In this document: in pieces, positions 1 to 7,142 of the stretch | How positions within the stretch are numbered: the stretch's first letter is position 1 | Layout: every line of letters begins with the position of its first letter | DNA from: a virus | DNA: 49,433 nucleotides | Reading direction: 5' to 3' (one strand) | Virus record (IMG/VR): IMGVR_UViG_3300025647_000049 | Coordinates: 1 to 49,433 of that record | Translations under genes and position numbers: made by a program | Notes under the pieces: generated by a model | Told to the model about the DNA's origin: nothing | The model's input: only the letters and a program-made list of their open reading frames with translations | Databases searched by the model: none

Positions 1-822
1 TCCAAAGAGACCCTCCAATACCCACTTATGAGTTTGTGTGCCATCAAGAGTTCCGGTGAAACCAAAACGATACTTACAATCTGCAAGTTTTGACATTATA
101 GATATAAGAGACTTTGATTTAAACTGGTGTGCTTCATCTCCAACGACCACATTAAATCTTGAAAAATATTTGCGGGGTAGCTTGTAGATGGACTGCCAGG
201 TGGTGATAATCACCTGAGAATCAGTCTCTCTTTCACGTCCCGCATAAATCTTGTGGCAAAATGAACCTACATCCCAACCATAGTCTGCAAAGTCTTTATA
301 CATTTGCTCTACAAGCGAAGTCGTTGGAACAACTATCAGAATATTTTGTTGCTTCTCAACGTAATATCTCACAAGAGAATATATCATCAGAGACTTTCCA
401 GAAGCAGTTGGGGATATCAGCAGTCTTCTATTATGTCTTAGAGCGTCGTAGACCCCTTCTATTTGGTAGTCTCTAGGGAAATACTTACAGATAGCATTTA
501 TATAGTCTTTAACGCCTTCCTTAGAGATCATATTGTTTGTCTCAAAAGGAAGACCATAAAATTTATTGTCTACAAACTCATAAGTATAATCATGAGTTTC
601 ACAAAATCTTACGACTTTATCCAATAAACCAACATATATCTCACTAGTTTCTGTATTGAATAAACGAATTTTTCCATCCCAGTGCCTATTGCGAAACTGA
701 GGCATAAACTTTGCACCAGGAACCTCAAACGTGAACTGATCTGCAAGTTCGTAATAAACGTGAGGTTCTGCCTTTATTGTTAAATATACTTCGTTTTTCT
801 TTTGAATTATCAAATGAGACAT
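1..822 (-). CDS. uvsW: UvsW DNA/RNA helicase, 5' part (runs off left edge)
   Basis: ATP-dependent superfamily 2 helicase. In T4, UvsW unwinds branched recombination intermediates and R-loops and helps switch replication from origin-dependent to recombination-dependent. The 274 residues present hold an N-terminal substrate-binding domain (about 1-100), a Q-like motif near Q120, Walker A SPTASGKS (137-144), the DEAH box in GDEAHQF (about 228-234) and motif III FTGTLDG (255-261). The C-terminal RecA-like domain lies beyond the window, so this is an edge truncation, not a broken gene. The start at 822 is chosen because the upstream ATG is out of frame and homology-like sequence begins with MSHLIIQKK. 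A hairpin and a late-promoter-like motif sit immediately upstream. uvsY lies nearby in the same orientation. Identification is firm. Confidence 0.95.
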   Translation of the reverse strand, partial: MSHLIIQKKNEVYLTIKAEPHVYYELADQFTFEVPGAKFMPQFRNRHWDGKIRLFNTETSEIYVGLLDKVVRFCETHDYTYEFVDNKFYGLPFETNNMISKEGVKDYINAICKYFPRDYQIEGVYDALRHNRRLLISPTASGKSLMIYSLVRYYVEKQQNILIVVPTTSLVEQMYKDFADYGWDVGSFCHKIYAGRERETDSQVIITTWQSIYKLPRKYFSRFNVVVGDEAHQFKSKSLISIMSKLADCKYRFGFTGTLDGTQTHKWVLEGLFG

Positions 823-846
823 ACATATAGGTTATTCCTATATGTA
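822..846 (-). promoter_or_regulatory. hairpin covering the uvsW start region
   Basis: A perfect 10-bp inverted repeat with a 5-nt loop (tacatatagg/ttatt/cctatatgta on the plus strand). On the mRNA, the 5' arm holds the only AGGAA-like ribosome-binding element, and the 3' arm runs into the A of the AUG. In T4, genes e, soc and 49 use such hairpins to block translation of early read-through transcripts. The same role here is an inference. The AGG-to-AUG spacing of about 14 nt is long. Confidence 0.6.
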
Positions 847-852
847 TTTATT
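845..852 (-). promoter_or_regulatory. candidate late promoter of uvsW (AATAAATA)
   Basis: Seven of eight positions match the T4 late promoter TATAAATA. With T4 spacing, transcription would start near 839, inside the hairpin. The late transcript would then lack most of the 5' arm and begin AGGAAUAACC. Confidence 0.5.
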
Positions 853-860
853 GCCTTGGA

Positions 861-2135
861 CTATCCTCTTTCTGGAAGGTTATTTGCTCTCCCCGAAACA
901 TCCATTCTTGCTATCTGGTCCGCTCTTTCTTCTTTTTCTTTTCTCAATCTTCTTTTATGAGCCATAGAAAGTAATCCTTTATGTCCAACATGAGAAAGAT
1001 CTTTTGTTTTTGCTTCTAATTCATGTGCCCCAGCTTTTCTATGATGTATTCCCCTTCTCCTTCTTTCTTCTGGAGTATTTTTATTCACTGTTCCCATCAA
1101 GTTTTTAGGATGGTGTCCATGATAAATTCCATCTGCAGCATCTCTTTCTACTCTTTTTTTCCACTCATCATCAGTCATACTTTTCTTCAATTTTGCAGAA
1201 TAATGTATTGGAGTAATATGGTGTGCATCCAAACCCGCTTTTTTTAGTTTTTCTTCTTTTGCTTTACCAGATGCCATATGCTCTGGTGATGATACCGAAT
1301 TTATTCTTTCTTTTCTCCTAGTAGATTGATTATCTCTTTTTGCTTTTAATACTAATCTCCAAAAAGGCATATCAGTAGTTTGAGCATTATTCAGTCTATA
1401 ATCTTTTGGATTTGGTTTTGATTGACGAATCTTCTCAGCATCTTCTCTGGATCTAGTTCTAGTATATTTTTTCGCTTCCATAACAACATAACATTCATAT
1501 ATAAACTCACCAAATGTCTTTTTACCAAAAGAATCATTTAGTTTAGCCATTTGAACACCAGTCTTGGGATTTCTTTCTCCCATTCCTAATTTTTTATAAA
1601 TTCTACCTCTTTGCTCTGCCCCTTCCTCACCACTTCTATTTTTCTTACCCTTAGACTTGGCAGAATCAATAGCAGTAGGAGTGTTTGTAGCAACTCCTTT
1701 CTTTGACTTCATCTTATTCTTTACATCCTTAAGAGCACCAACAAATTGTCTTGCTCTCTGACCAGGATCTCTAACTTTTGATTTGGGAGAACCAACAGTA
1801 ATATCATGGACTGGCGAATCTTTTTTGGCACCAGTTTTACCGAATTGTTTTCTCAATTCTCTACTTTGTGGTTTATCTCCCTCTCTGTGTTGCTTTCTTG
1901 CGGTATGAGCAGCATAATCTCTAGGAGAACTATGAGTTCTTACCCATACAGGAACATCCTTTCCACTCTTTTCAACTTTTGGATCCTGAATTGGACCTCT
2001 TTTTCTAAATCCTGCACGAGAAACATCTCTTCTTGCGGCACCTTCCGATCCAGGAATATCCATAGTCCCAGACTTTTTGATTTTCTTACCCTTCATTAGG
2101 GTCCTTTCATCAAGAATTTCTTCTTCGAAATACAT
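861..2135 (-). CDS. HNH-like nuclease-domain protein with an embedded capsid-targeting-like sequence
   Basis: A very basic protein of 424 residues. The N-terminal 200 residues are low-complexity and rich in K, R and G. The C-terminal part has an HNH-like pattern: AHHITPIH (304-311), HGHHPKNLMG (339-348) and GIHHRKAGAH (362-371), giving HH...N...H spacing. At 205-214 the stretch KKTFGEFIYE closely resembles the T4 internal-protein capsid-targeting sequence MKTYQEFIAE, which the gp21 protease cleaves after the last Glu. The gene sits between uvsW and a 64-codon gene, where T4 has no such gene. A late-type promoter precedes it. It could be a packaged nuclease or a free-standing homing-type endonuclease; the embedded signal favours the first. 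Nuclease activity is not demonstrated. Confidence 0.6.
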   Translation of the reverse strand: MYFEEEILDERTLMKGKKIKKSGTMDIPGSEGAARRDVSRAGFRKRGPIQDPKVEKSGKDVPVWVRTHSSPRDYAAHTARKQHREGDKPQSRELRKQFGKTGAKKDSPVHDITVGSPKSKVRDPGQRARQFVGALKDVKNKMKSKKGVATNTPTAIDSAKSKGKKNRSGEEGAEQRGRIYKKLGMGERNPKTGVQMAKLNDSFGKKTFGEFIYECYVVMEAKKYTRTRSREDAEKIRQSKPNPKDYRLNNAQTTDMPFWRLVLKAKRDNQSTRRKERINSVSSPEHMASGKAKEEKLKKAGLDAHHITPIHYSAKLKKSMTDDEWKKRVERDAADGIYHGHHPKNLMGTVNKNTPEERRRRGIHHRKAGAHELEAKTKDLSHVGHKGLLSMAHKRRLRKEKEERADQIARMDVSGRANNLPERG

Positions 2136-2156
2136 TTTTCTGAAAACTTTTTTAAT

Positions 2157-2164
2157 TATTTATT
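2157..2164 (-). promoter_or_regulatory. candidate late promoter (AATAAATA) of the HNH-like gene
   Basis: One mismatch to TATAAATA, 22 nt upstream of the ATG at 2135. It overlaps the stop codon of the preceding 64-codon gene: the sequence reads TAA TAA ATA in that gene's frame. Confidence 0.55.
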
Positions 2165-2357
2165 ATTCTCCACAATTAAACTTGAAATCCAAAACTGCCT
2201 TATATAATTCTGTTTTAAGATAATGTAGATGCTCCTGCTCAAACGGATGCCTGGAAGGATATCCCTCCCAGGTTTCTATTCTTTTACATACACAATGGTA
2301 TAAAAGATGAATATCTTCTATACCAAAATCCATTACAAACTTGGATTCTTTGTCCAT
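2163..2357 (-). CDS. conserved small protein between uvsY and uvsW
   Basis: A 64-residue soluble protein, rich in His, Tyr and acidic residues, with no signal peptide or membrane segment. Its ATG overlaps the last base of the uvsY stop codon, so the two are probably translationally coupled. I do not recognise a catalytic motif. The position beside uvsY is the only functional hint, pointing to late recombination or replication. Confidence 0.75.
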   Translation of the reverse strand: MDKESKFVMDFGIEDIHLLYHCVCKRIETWEGYPSRHPFEQEHLHYLKTELYKAVLDFKFNCGE

Positions 2358-2788
2358 TAGTTAAATCCTGCTTGGAACCTGTGCCACTCGATTGCATTCT
2401 TAATTTGAAAAGTTCTATTAGAGATAGTCTTAATAATCTCTTCAAGAAACTTTAACATGGTATCGTAATATTTAATCTTTAAATCTACTGCTGTTAATCT
2501 TTCATCAGCATCAAGATAGCGTTGAAGTACATCTTTTTCTCTTATCTTATAAGGAAAAGGATCTTCTTCATACACTTCTGCAGGTGCTTTGCCTGCATAA
2601 TAATTGTATCTTTCTAATCTCACACGATTAAAAGACTCTCTTGCCTTTTCTCTTAAAAGAGTAATCGTATTGTATATGGTATAGTATTTAGAGTGAAGTT
2701 GAGGAATTTTAAGTGATTCATCATGTAAGTTATCTGGATCTATGAAAGAATCTCTCTCCCACATCTCCTGAATTTGCTCAAGATTCAT
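2357..2788 (-). CDS. uvsY: UvsY recombination mediator
   Basis: A 143-residue protein, close to the 137 residues of T4 UvsY. In T4, UvsY helps load the UvsX recombinase onto gp32-coated single-stranded DNA. The mostly helical sequence, with MNLEQIQEMWERDS at the N-terminus and a basic-aromatic middle (RVRLERYNYYAGKAPAEVY), matches the family. Its start overlaps the gp3 stop (ATGA), and its stop overlaps the next small gene. It lies in the usual cyanophage order gp23-gp3-uvsY-uvsW. Confidence 0.93.
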   Translation of the reverse strand: MNLEQIQEMWERDSFIDPDNLHDESLKIPQLHSKYYTIYNTITLLREKARESFNRVRLERYNYYAGKAPAEVYEEDPFPYKIREKDVLQRYLDADERLTAVDLKIKYYDTMLKFLEEIIKTISNRTFQIKNAIEWHRFQAGFN

Positions 2789-3330
2789 AGGGGCGTTCTA
2801 TTGTCAGGTGATAGTATATTATAGATAGTATACTTGAAAGTAACCTCTGCTGTAAAGTAATTGATGTCCGTATCTGAAGATTCGAAATCTAGAGAAGTAA
2901 GAAATGTGGGAAATAAATCTCTAAATTTTACAATAGCAACATCTCTATAATTACTATTTAAAATATGAAGACTTCCATCACTAAATGCATTTTGAGGATC
3001 TGTTAAATTATCTCCAGTAATTAAATCTGTATAGTTTTTACCAGTTTCTGGAAATCCCAATCCAGTTAACCAATTATGTATTGACATATAATTTACAAGA
3101 TTTTCATCAACCAAAAATCTTAAAGAAAAGTCACCATATGTTAATTTATCTCCGGGAATATCAATATCTTTAAGATAATTGGGTTGAATTGCTGTTCCTA
3201 AACTAATCTCCGGGATTCTAGCAGAATTTGAAAAAAACGATACTTTTGGATATCTTGCTAAAGTAAACTTAAATCCAATAGGAGATAAGAAATTCCTATT
3301 ATCTATTTGTTTATCAAATGCTCTTGCCAT
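2785..3330 (-). CDS. gp3: gp3 tail completion / tail tube terminator protein
   Basis: A 181-residue protein (T4 gp3 is 176). In T4 it caps the tail tube and stabilises the finished tail. The sequence (SPIGFKFTLARYPKVSFFSN near the start) and its position straight after gp23 agree with the cyanophage gp3 family. The protein also resembles tail-tube folds in its beta-rich character. It lies downstream of a strong terminator, so it probably has its own late start site. The sequence TCTAAATAC at about 3340-3348 is a weak late-promoter candidate. Confidence 0.88.
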   Translation of the reverse strand: MARAFDKQIDNRNFLSPIGFKFTLARYPKVSFFSNSARIPEISLGTAIQPNYLKDIDIPGDKLTYGDFSLRFLVDENLVNYMSIHNWLTGLGFPETGKNYTDLITGDNLTDPQNAFSDGSLHILNSNYRDVAIVKFRDLFPTFLTSLDFESSDTDINYFTAEVTFKYTIYNILSPDNRTPL

Positions 3331-3348
3331 TTTTAATTGTATTTAGAT

Positions 3349-3374
3349 AAAAAAAGGGATCCCGAAGGATCCCT
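3349..3374 (-). terminator. intrinsic terminator after gp23
   Basis: A perfect 8-bp stem (AGGGATCC/GGATCCCT, 3355-3374) with a UUCG tetraloop on the minus-strand transcript, followed by at least six Us. It falls between the gp23 stop and the gp3 start, so it should insulate or limit transcription from the most highly expressed late gene. Confidence 0.9.
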
Positions 3375-3383
3375 GTAAGAAAT

Positions 3384-3402
3384 ATGTGATAAAGAATCAC
3401 AT
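3384..3402 (-). promoter_or_regulatory. hairpin spanning the gp23 stop codon
   Basis: A 7-bp inverted repeat (ATGTGAT/ATCACAT) with a 5-nt loop, overlapping the last codons and the TGA of gp23, just before the terminator. It may protect the 3' end or act with the terminator. Function is inferred only. Confidence 0.4.
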
Positions 3403-4836
3403 AAGGTTGTTAACACGTACTCTTCTGTAGTAACGGTTAGAGTTAACCTTCAGGCGTCCAAGTCCTTGACCGTCTGCATATGAACCCTCAGCGAATGGAT
3501 TAGCGACGATGCCGTAGCGAGTCTTAAATCCAATTTTTGGCTGGAAGGTGTTCTCACCAACGGCACGAACCATTTGGAGAGGAACATATGGGCAGTAGAA
3601 GAGACCTGCATCGTAAGGCGAAGTACCCTTATAACCAGCAACGAAGTACTGATTAGCAACGTTTCCACCAGCAGCAGAATAAGGATCGATATATACACGA
3701 TACTTACCGGCAAGCACACCAGCAAAGGTGTTACCAGTGTCATCAACGTTCAGGTTAGCGTTGAGAGCAGGAGTATAATCAAGGACACCTGCCATGGTGA
3801 GTGCAGAAGCAACATCGGCAGAGCACATGATCATGTTGCCCTTTCCTCTACGAGTTCTTTGTGCGATAGCGTTGGCTTCGCGCTCGATTTGGAAGATCAG
3901 ACCCTTGAACTTTTCAACAGACCAGCGACCGTTGGAGTCAACGTCGAGGTCGAAGATGCCGGCAGATGCGGTATTTGCTTGAGCACCAGACTCAGCAACC
4001 TTATAGATGGTTCTGATGACTTCGCGGTTGATTTCGGCAAGAATCTCAGTGGAGAGGATGTTTGCCAATTCCGCTTCGGCATTCAGACCGTGGATTGCCT
4101 TGAGGTCTTGAGCAAGCTCAAGTGAATACTCAGCTTTCAGTGCGCGAGACTTGGCAGTAACGGTGACCTTCTCGATCGAGAAAGCCATTTCGTTGAACTC
4201 ACGGCTGTTAGTACCAAGAGATTCAGCATCTTCGGTATCCATACCCTGACCGACTTTATAGTCGAGTTGGGTAGAAGCGTTATCTGGGCTGAGAAGACCA
4301 GGATTGCTTCCCATGCTATTTGATCCCGTAGTACCTAAACCAACGGAAACACCATCAGAACCACTTACATAACCGGATCCAACATCACCAACAGCTCTAG
4401 TGCTGCTAGTTCCGGAGAATGCTGTATCTGCTTCGTCGAAGAATGCTTCGGTGCCGCTCTGTCCGGTATAACGGGAGCGCATTGCGAAGATGAGTCCAGT
4501 AGGACCATTCATTGGTTGGACGCCAGCGAGGTCATAAGCGACCAAGTTAGGCATTGCACGTCTGATCAAAGAGATCAGAACGGGATCGAAACCGGCGGTT
4601 GCACCACCAGCAAGGGATGATGCACCAGAGAAACCTGCGGTTGCACCTGATGAACCAGTGCCGTTAGTTGGAGTCTCGTAAAGAAACTCACGCTCTTCAC
4701 GGAGCATTTGTTCTTGATTTTCCAGGAGCTGGGCGGTAACCATTTTACGATGATTATCCTTGATTTGTCCCATACCCTCATGGTCGAGGATAGGTGCCCA
4801 CTTCTCCTGCAAATACTCTAAATTAGGCATTTGCAT
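3397..4836 (-). CDS. gp23: gp23 major capsid protein precursor
   Basis: A 479-residue precursor of the hexameric head shell protein (T4 gp23 is 521). The N-terminal helical prohead region (1-54) ends in FLYE, matching the gp21 protease preference (hydrophobic-x-Glu). A Gly/Ser/Ala-rich linker follows, then the conserved block RRAMPNLVAYDLAGVQPMNGPTGLIFAMRSRYTG. Unlike its AT-rich neighbours, this gene samples at about 47-53% GC, which fits codon use adapted for very high expression. It is followed by a strong terminator and preceded by gp22. No separate gp24 vertex gene was seen in the window. Confidence 0.97.
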   Translation of the reverse strand: MQMPNLEYLQEKWAPILDHEGMGQIKDNHRKMVTAQLLENQEQMLREEREFLYETPTNGTGSSGATAGFSGASSLAGGATAGFDPVLISLIRRAMPNLVAYDLAGVQPMNGPTGLIFAMRSRYTGQSGTEAFFDEADTAFSGTSSTRAVGDVGSGYVSGSDGVSVGLGTTGSNSMGSNPGLLSPDNASTQLDYKVGQGMDTEDAESLGTNSREFNEMAFSIEKVTVTAKSRALKAEYSLELAQDLKAIHGLNAEAELANILSTEILAEINREVIRTIYKVAESGAQANTASAGIFDLDVDSNGRWSVEKFKGLIFQIEREANAIAQRTRRGKGNMIMCSADVASALTMAGVLDYTPALNANLNVDDTGNTFAGVLAGKYRVYIDPYSAAGGNVANQYFVAGYKGTSPYDAGLFYCPYVPLQMVRAVGENTFQPKIGFKTRYGIVANPFAEGSYADGQGLGRLKVNSNRYYRRVRVNNLM

Positions 4837-4866
4837 TTGATTTTTACCTCTTAAAAGTTTTAGTTT

Positions 4867-4874
4867 GATTTATG
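4867..4874 (-). promoter_or_regulatory. candidate late promoter of gp23 (CATAAATC)
   Basis: Six of eight positions match TATAAATA, 30 nt upstream of the gp23 ATG. A good ribosome-binding site (AAGAGG) lies between. It is weaker than others in the window, yet gp23 should be the strongest late gene, so confidence is moderate. Confidence 0.4.
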
Positions 4875-4883
4875 ATTTAAAAA

Positions 4884-5972
4884 TCACTTTTTAGAGACTC
4901 TATTCAGAGTGCTCAAGTAAGTTTCCATTAAACCCGAAACAGATTCTTTAGTCTCTGTCGTTTCCTCTGAAATAGTATCAGATTTGTCTCTTTGAGTTCC
5001 GGCATTCTCTGGGAAGTATGACTTACGCAGAGTTACCAGTTTCTCACGATAGTTCTCTTCACTATCAAACTCAACATTTTCCGCAAGAGAAGCGAGTTTA
5101 TCCTTCTGTGAAAGTGCAAGACCTTCACAGACCTCAGAGAAGATTACATCAGCAACCGACTCGGCTAATCTTTGATTGAGAGCAATATTTCTTTCGATCT
5201 GCTCGTTGAGTTTATCTTCCATCTCATCTAATTTCTCTACCATTGTAGAGAGTACATCATATTTTTCTTCAGGGATTGATACATAATGATCTTCAAAAAG
5301 ACTCTTCATTCCAACAAGGAATGATTCGGTCATCTCAGTCTTAAGACCGTGATCGATAGCAAGTTGATTTTCTTGCATCCATTCGTCGGCAACATACTCA
5401 AGGTATGCATCAACTCTATCAGTTAACTGCTCTTTGATAGCAACAACTTCTTCAATAAGAGCAGACTCATATTGCTGTTCAATTTCTTCTTTTACTTCGG
5501 CAATTCTAGAACGAATTGCTGCTTCAAAGATGGTGCGTGCTTTCTCTTGGAATTCTTCGGAAAGATCTTCACCTTCGAGAAGAGCATTTACGTCCTCTTC
5601 AACATCGATTGTTTCTTCAATAACTTCTTCTTCAGAAGTCTCTTCTTCGGAAACTACTTCTTCGTCAGTTTCTTCTTCTTCATAAACAACTTCGCCTTCA
5701 ATTTCTTCCTCTTCCTTTGCCATTTTAGGCATTGCTTCGGCAGGTTTTGCTCCCTTATTAACTACATCTCTCACTTGAGCAAGAATTGCTCCAGCATCTT
5801 TGAGTTTAGCAGAGTCATCATCAACTCTATAGTTTTCTGGGGTAGGACCACCAAGATCCTCTACATTTCCTAACTGTGTGCCAGGATCTGCCATTTTAGG
5901 CATTGGGTCAGCAGCTGCTGCGCCTTTGGTTACTACGTTTTCCATTTCTTGTAAATTGTTACCAACGGACAT
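4884..5972 (-). CDS. gp22: gp22 prohead core scaffold
   Basis: A 362-residue acidic scaffold protein (T4 gp22 is 269). In T4 it forms the assembly core and is degraded by gp21 to small peptides. The sequence has two copies of a KGAxxAxxMPKMA motif in the first 90 residues, then a stretch dominated by Glu (about 91-125), then long helices with coiled-coil character. Several hydrophobic-x-Glu sites could be gp21 cut sites. The length beyond T4 is due to the N-terminal repeat and Glu-rich part. It lies between gp21 and gp23 as expected. Confidence 0.92.
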   Translation of the reverse strand: MSVGNNLQEMENVVTKGAAAADPMPKMADPGTQLGNVEDLGGPTPENYRVDDDSAKLKDAGAILAQVRDVVNKGAKPAEAMPKMAKEEEEIEGEVVYEEEETDEEVVSEEETSEEEVIEETIDVEEDVNALLEGEDLSEEFQEKARTIFEAAIRSRIAEVKEEIEQQYESALIEEVVAIKEQLTDRVDAYLEYVADEWMQENQLAIDHGLKTEMTESFLVGMKSLFEDHYVSIPEEKYDVLSTMVEKLDEMEDKLNEQIERNIALNQRLAESVADVIFSEVCEGLALSQKDKLASLAENVEFDSEENYREKLVTLRKSYFPENAGTQRDKSDTISEETTETKESVSGLMETYLSTLNRVSKK

Positions 5973-6002
5973 TTGATTTATAGATTCGTATTAATCTATA
6001 TT

Positions 6003-6010
6003 TATTTATA
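6003..6010 (-). promoter_or_regulatory. late promoter of gp22 (TATAAATA)
   Basis: A perfect match to the T4 late consensus in the short gap between gp21 and gp22, about 30 nt upstream of the gp22 ATG. It likely also contributes to gp23 expression. Confidence 0.85.
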
Positions 6011-6012
6011 AA

Positions 6013-6663
6013 TTAAAGATTTGAGAGGAATTCGTTGAATAAGTTCAACTTATGCTCTTCAAGTCTTTTTTGATCAACGAGAGTATTAATTCTTCTCTGA
6101 GTTCTTTCTGCAAGTTGTTCACGAAGGATTCCACCTTCCCAAACCCACTCTTTTCCTTCCATAATTCCTTGGACAAATGCATCAGGGGCAGAAGGATCTG
6201 CAACGATATCAGCAGCAGTTGCTAACATGAAATCTTCACCAACAACTTTACAACCACTACGATCTTCTCTCAGTGATCCAACACCACGAGAAGAAACGCC
6301 AAGCATTACACCTTCATCAAGAAGAGAAGATGCAATTTTACCCATTGGAGTATTGAGGATTTGTGCCTTACCCTTAAAATTATTTCCTTCTTGAGTAAGT
6401 GAAGTAATTTTATGAGAGACTCGATCAAGGTTTACAGTAGGTCCATCAGGGTGACCAAGTTCTCCCAGAGCACGACCCTTATTCACAAAAGTTTCATTAT
6501 ATCTTTTTACCTCACGAGAAAGAGTTTCCATTGGATACATTCTTCCATTACGATTTTTGAGGTCGCCTTGAAGGAAAACACCCTCAATGTATAATTTCTT
6601 ACTGGCACCCTTGCCTTCGGTAATAATTTTTACGTTTGATACTTCTTCTGTGATGAGTTTCAT
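6013..6663 (-). CDS. gp21: gp21 prohead core protease
   Basis: A 216-residue serine protease of the T4 gp21 family (T4 is 212). It processes scaffold, capsid and internal proteins during head maturation. Visible are the catalytic-type His in ELGHPDG (H71), the nucleophile region GVSSRG (S124/S125) and an Asp-rich segment AADIVADPSAPDA (151-162). Its predicted cleavage rule (I/L/V-x-E) is the basis for the packaged-protein inferences in this window. It lies between the core peptide genes and gp22, as in T4. Confidence 0.95.
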   Translation of the reverse strand: MKLITEEVSNVKIITEGKGASKKLYIEGVFLQGDLKNRNGRMYPMETLSREVKRYNETFVNKGRALGELGHPDGPTVNLDRVSHKITSLTQEGNNFKGKAQILNTPMGKIASSLLDEGVMLGVSSRGVGSLREDRSGCKVVGEDFMLATAADIVADPSAPDAFVQGIMEGKEWVWEGGILREQLAERTQRRINTLVDQKRLEEHKLNLFNEFLSNL

Positions 6664-6667
6664 TTGA

Positions 6668-6940
6668 TTATCCTGTGAATCCTACTTTTGTTCCTAAGAC
6701 ATCTGTTCCGGTATTAACATGAACAGTATGCGATGGTTGCTTTTCTAACAATTCTGTCGTATTGGCTAACATAGTAAAAGTTCCAATTGTGGGACCAGCA
6801 TTCGTTTCAGATACTGTAATTACATAATCAGTTGTACTTGGGTTTGCCAAGCGAACGACAGTAGCTTCACTAAAACTAGATCCAGCACCAACTGTATTTG
6901 GAACTTGAATTTCTGTTCCCTTTAATAAAATTCTTCCCAT
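6668..6940 (-). CDS. small beta-rich protein between the core peptide and the protease
   Basis: A 90-residue protein rich in Thr, Val and Gly, with predicted beta character and no Cys. Its ATG overlaps the stop of the upstream core-peptide gene (TAATG). T4 has gp68 here, but this sequence does not look like a helical core protein. Location among head genes suggests a head-associated role, possibly decoration. I cannot assign it to a named family. Confidence 0.7.
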   Translation of the reverse strand: MGRILLKGTEIQVPNTVGAGSSFSEATVVRLANPSTTDYVITVSETNAGPTIGTFTMLANTTELLEKQPSHTVHVNTGTDVLGTKVGFTG

Positions 6941-7107
6941 TATTCCTCCTCTTGTGTTGCTTCAGTATCTGCAAATAATGATGCGGCAACTGCTTGTTTC
7001 GAGGAATCTATTTTATTTGCTGCTTTAGCAAATAAAACGTTTTTGATTTTATCGCTAACATCCGATGCACTAGAATCAGTCGCAATCAAATCTATAATTT
7101 CTTCCAT
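6940..7107 (-). CDS. gp67-like prohead core peptide
   Basis: A 55-residue protein, MEEIIDLIATDSS..., with an acidic C-terminus TEATQEEE. Its short, helical, charged makeup and its place directly after the portal gene match T4 gp67, a prohead core protein cut by gp21. Sequence similarity to T4 is weak by eye, so the assignment rests mainly on position. A perfect late promoter lies 23 nt upstream. It overlaps the next gene by one base. Confidence 0.6.
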   Translation of the reverse strand: MEEIIDLIATDSSASDVSDKIKNVLFAKAANKIDSSKQAVAASLFADTEATQEEE

Positions 7108-7129
7108 GTTTTTAATATAATTATAAAAT

Positions 7130-7137
7130 TATTTATA
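7130..7137 (-). promoter_or_regulatory. late promoter of the core-peptide gene (TATAAATA)
   Basis: A perfect late consensus in the gap after gp20, upstream of the ATG at 7107. It would serve the core peptide, the 90-residue protein and gp21. Confidence 0.8.
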
Positions 7138-7142
7138 TTATA

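Noticed and set aside
3574-4125. A 183-codon plus-strand frame opposite gp23
   Set aside because: It lies fully antisense to the major capsid gene; its length is explained by the GC-rich codon use of gp23.
5434-5873. Two plus-strand open frames opposite gp22 (Ser-rich and Phe-rich)
   Set aside because: They are antisense shadows of the Glu-rich gp22 codons (GAA/GAG read as TTC/CTC) with no ribosome-binding site or conserved features.
5975-5982. TATAAATC just before the gp22 ATG as a second late promoter
   Set aside because: It is only three bases from the start codon, too close for a transcript with a ribosome-binding site; the perfect motif at 6003-6010 is sufficient.
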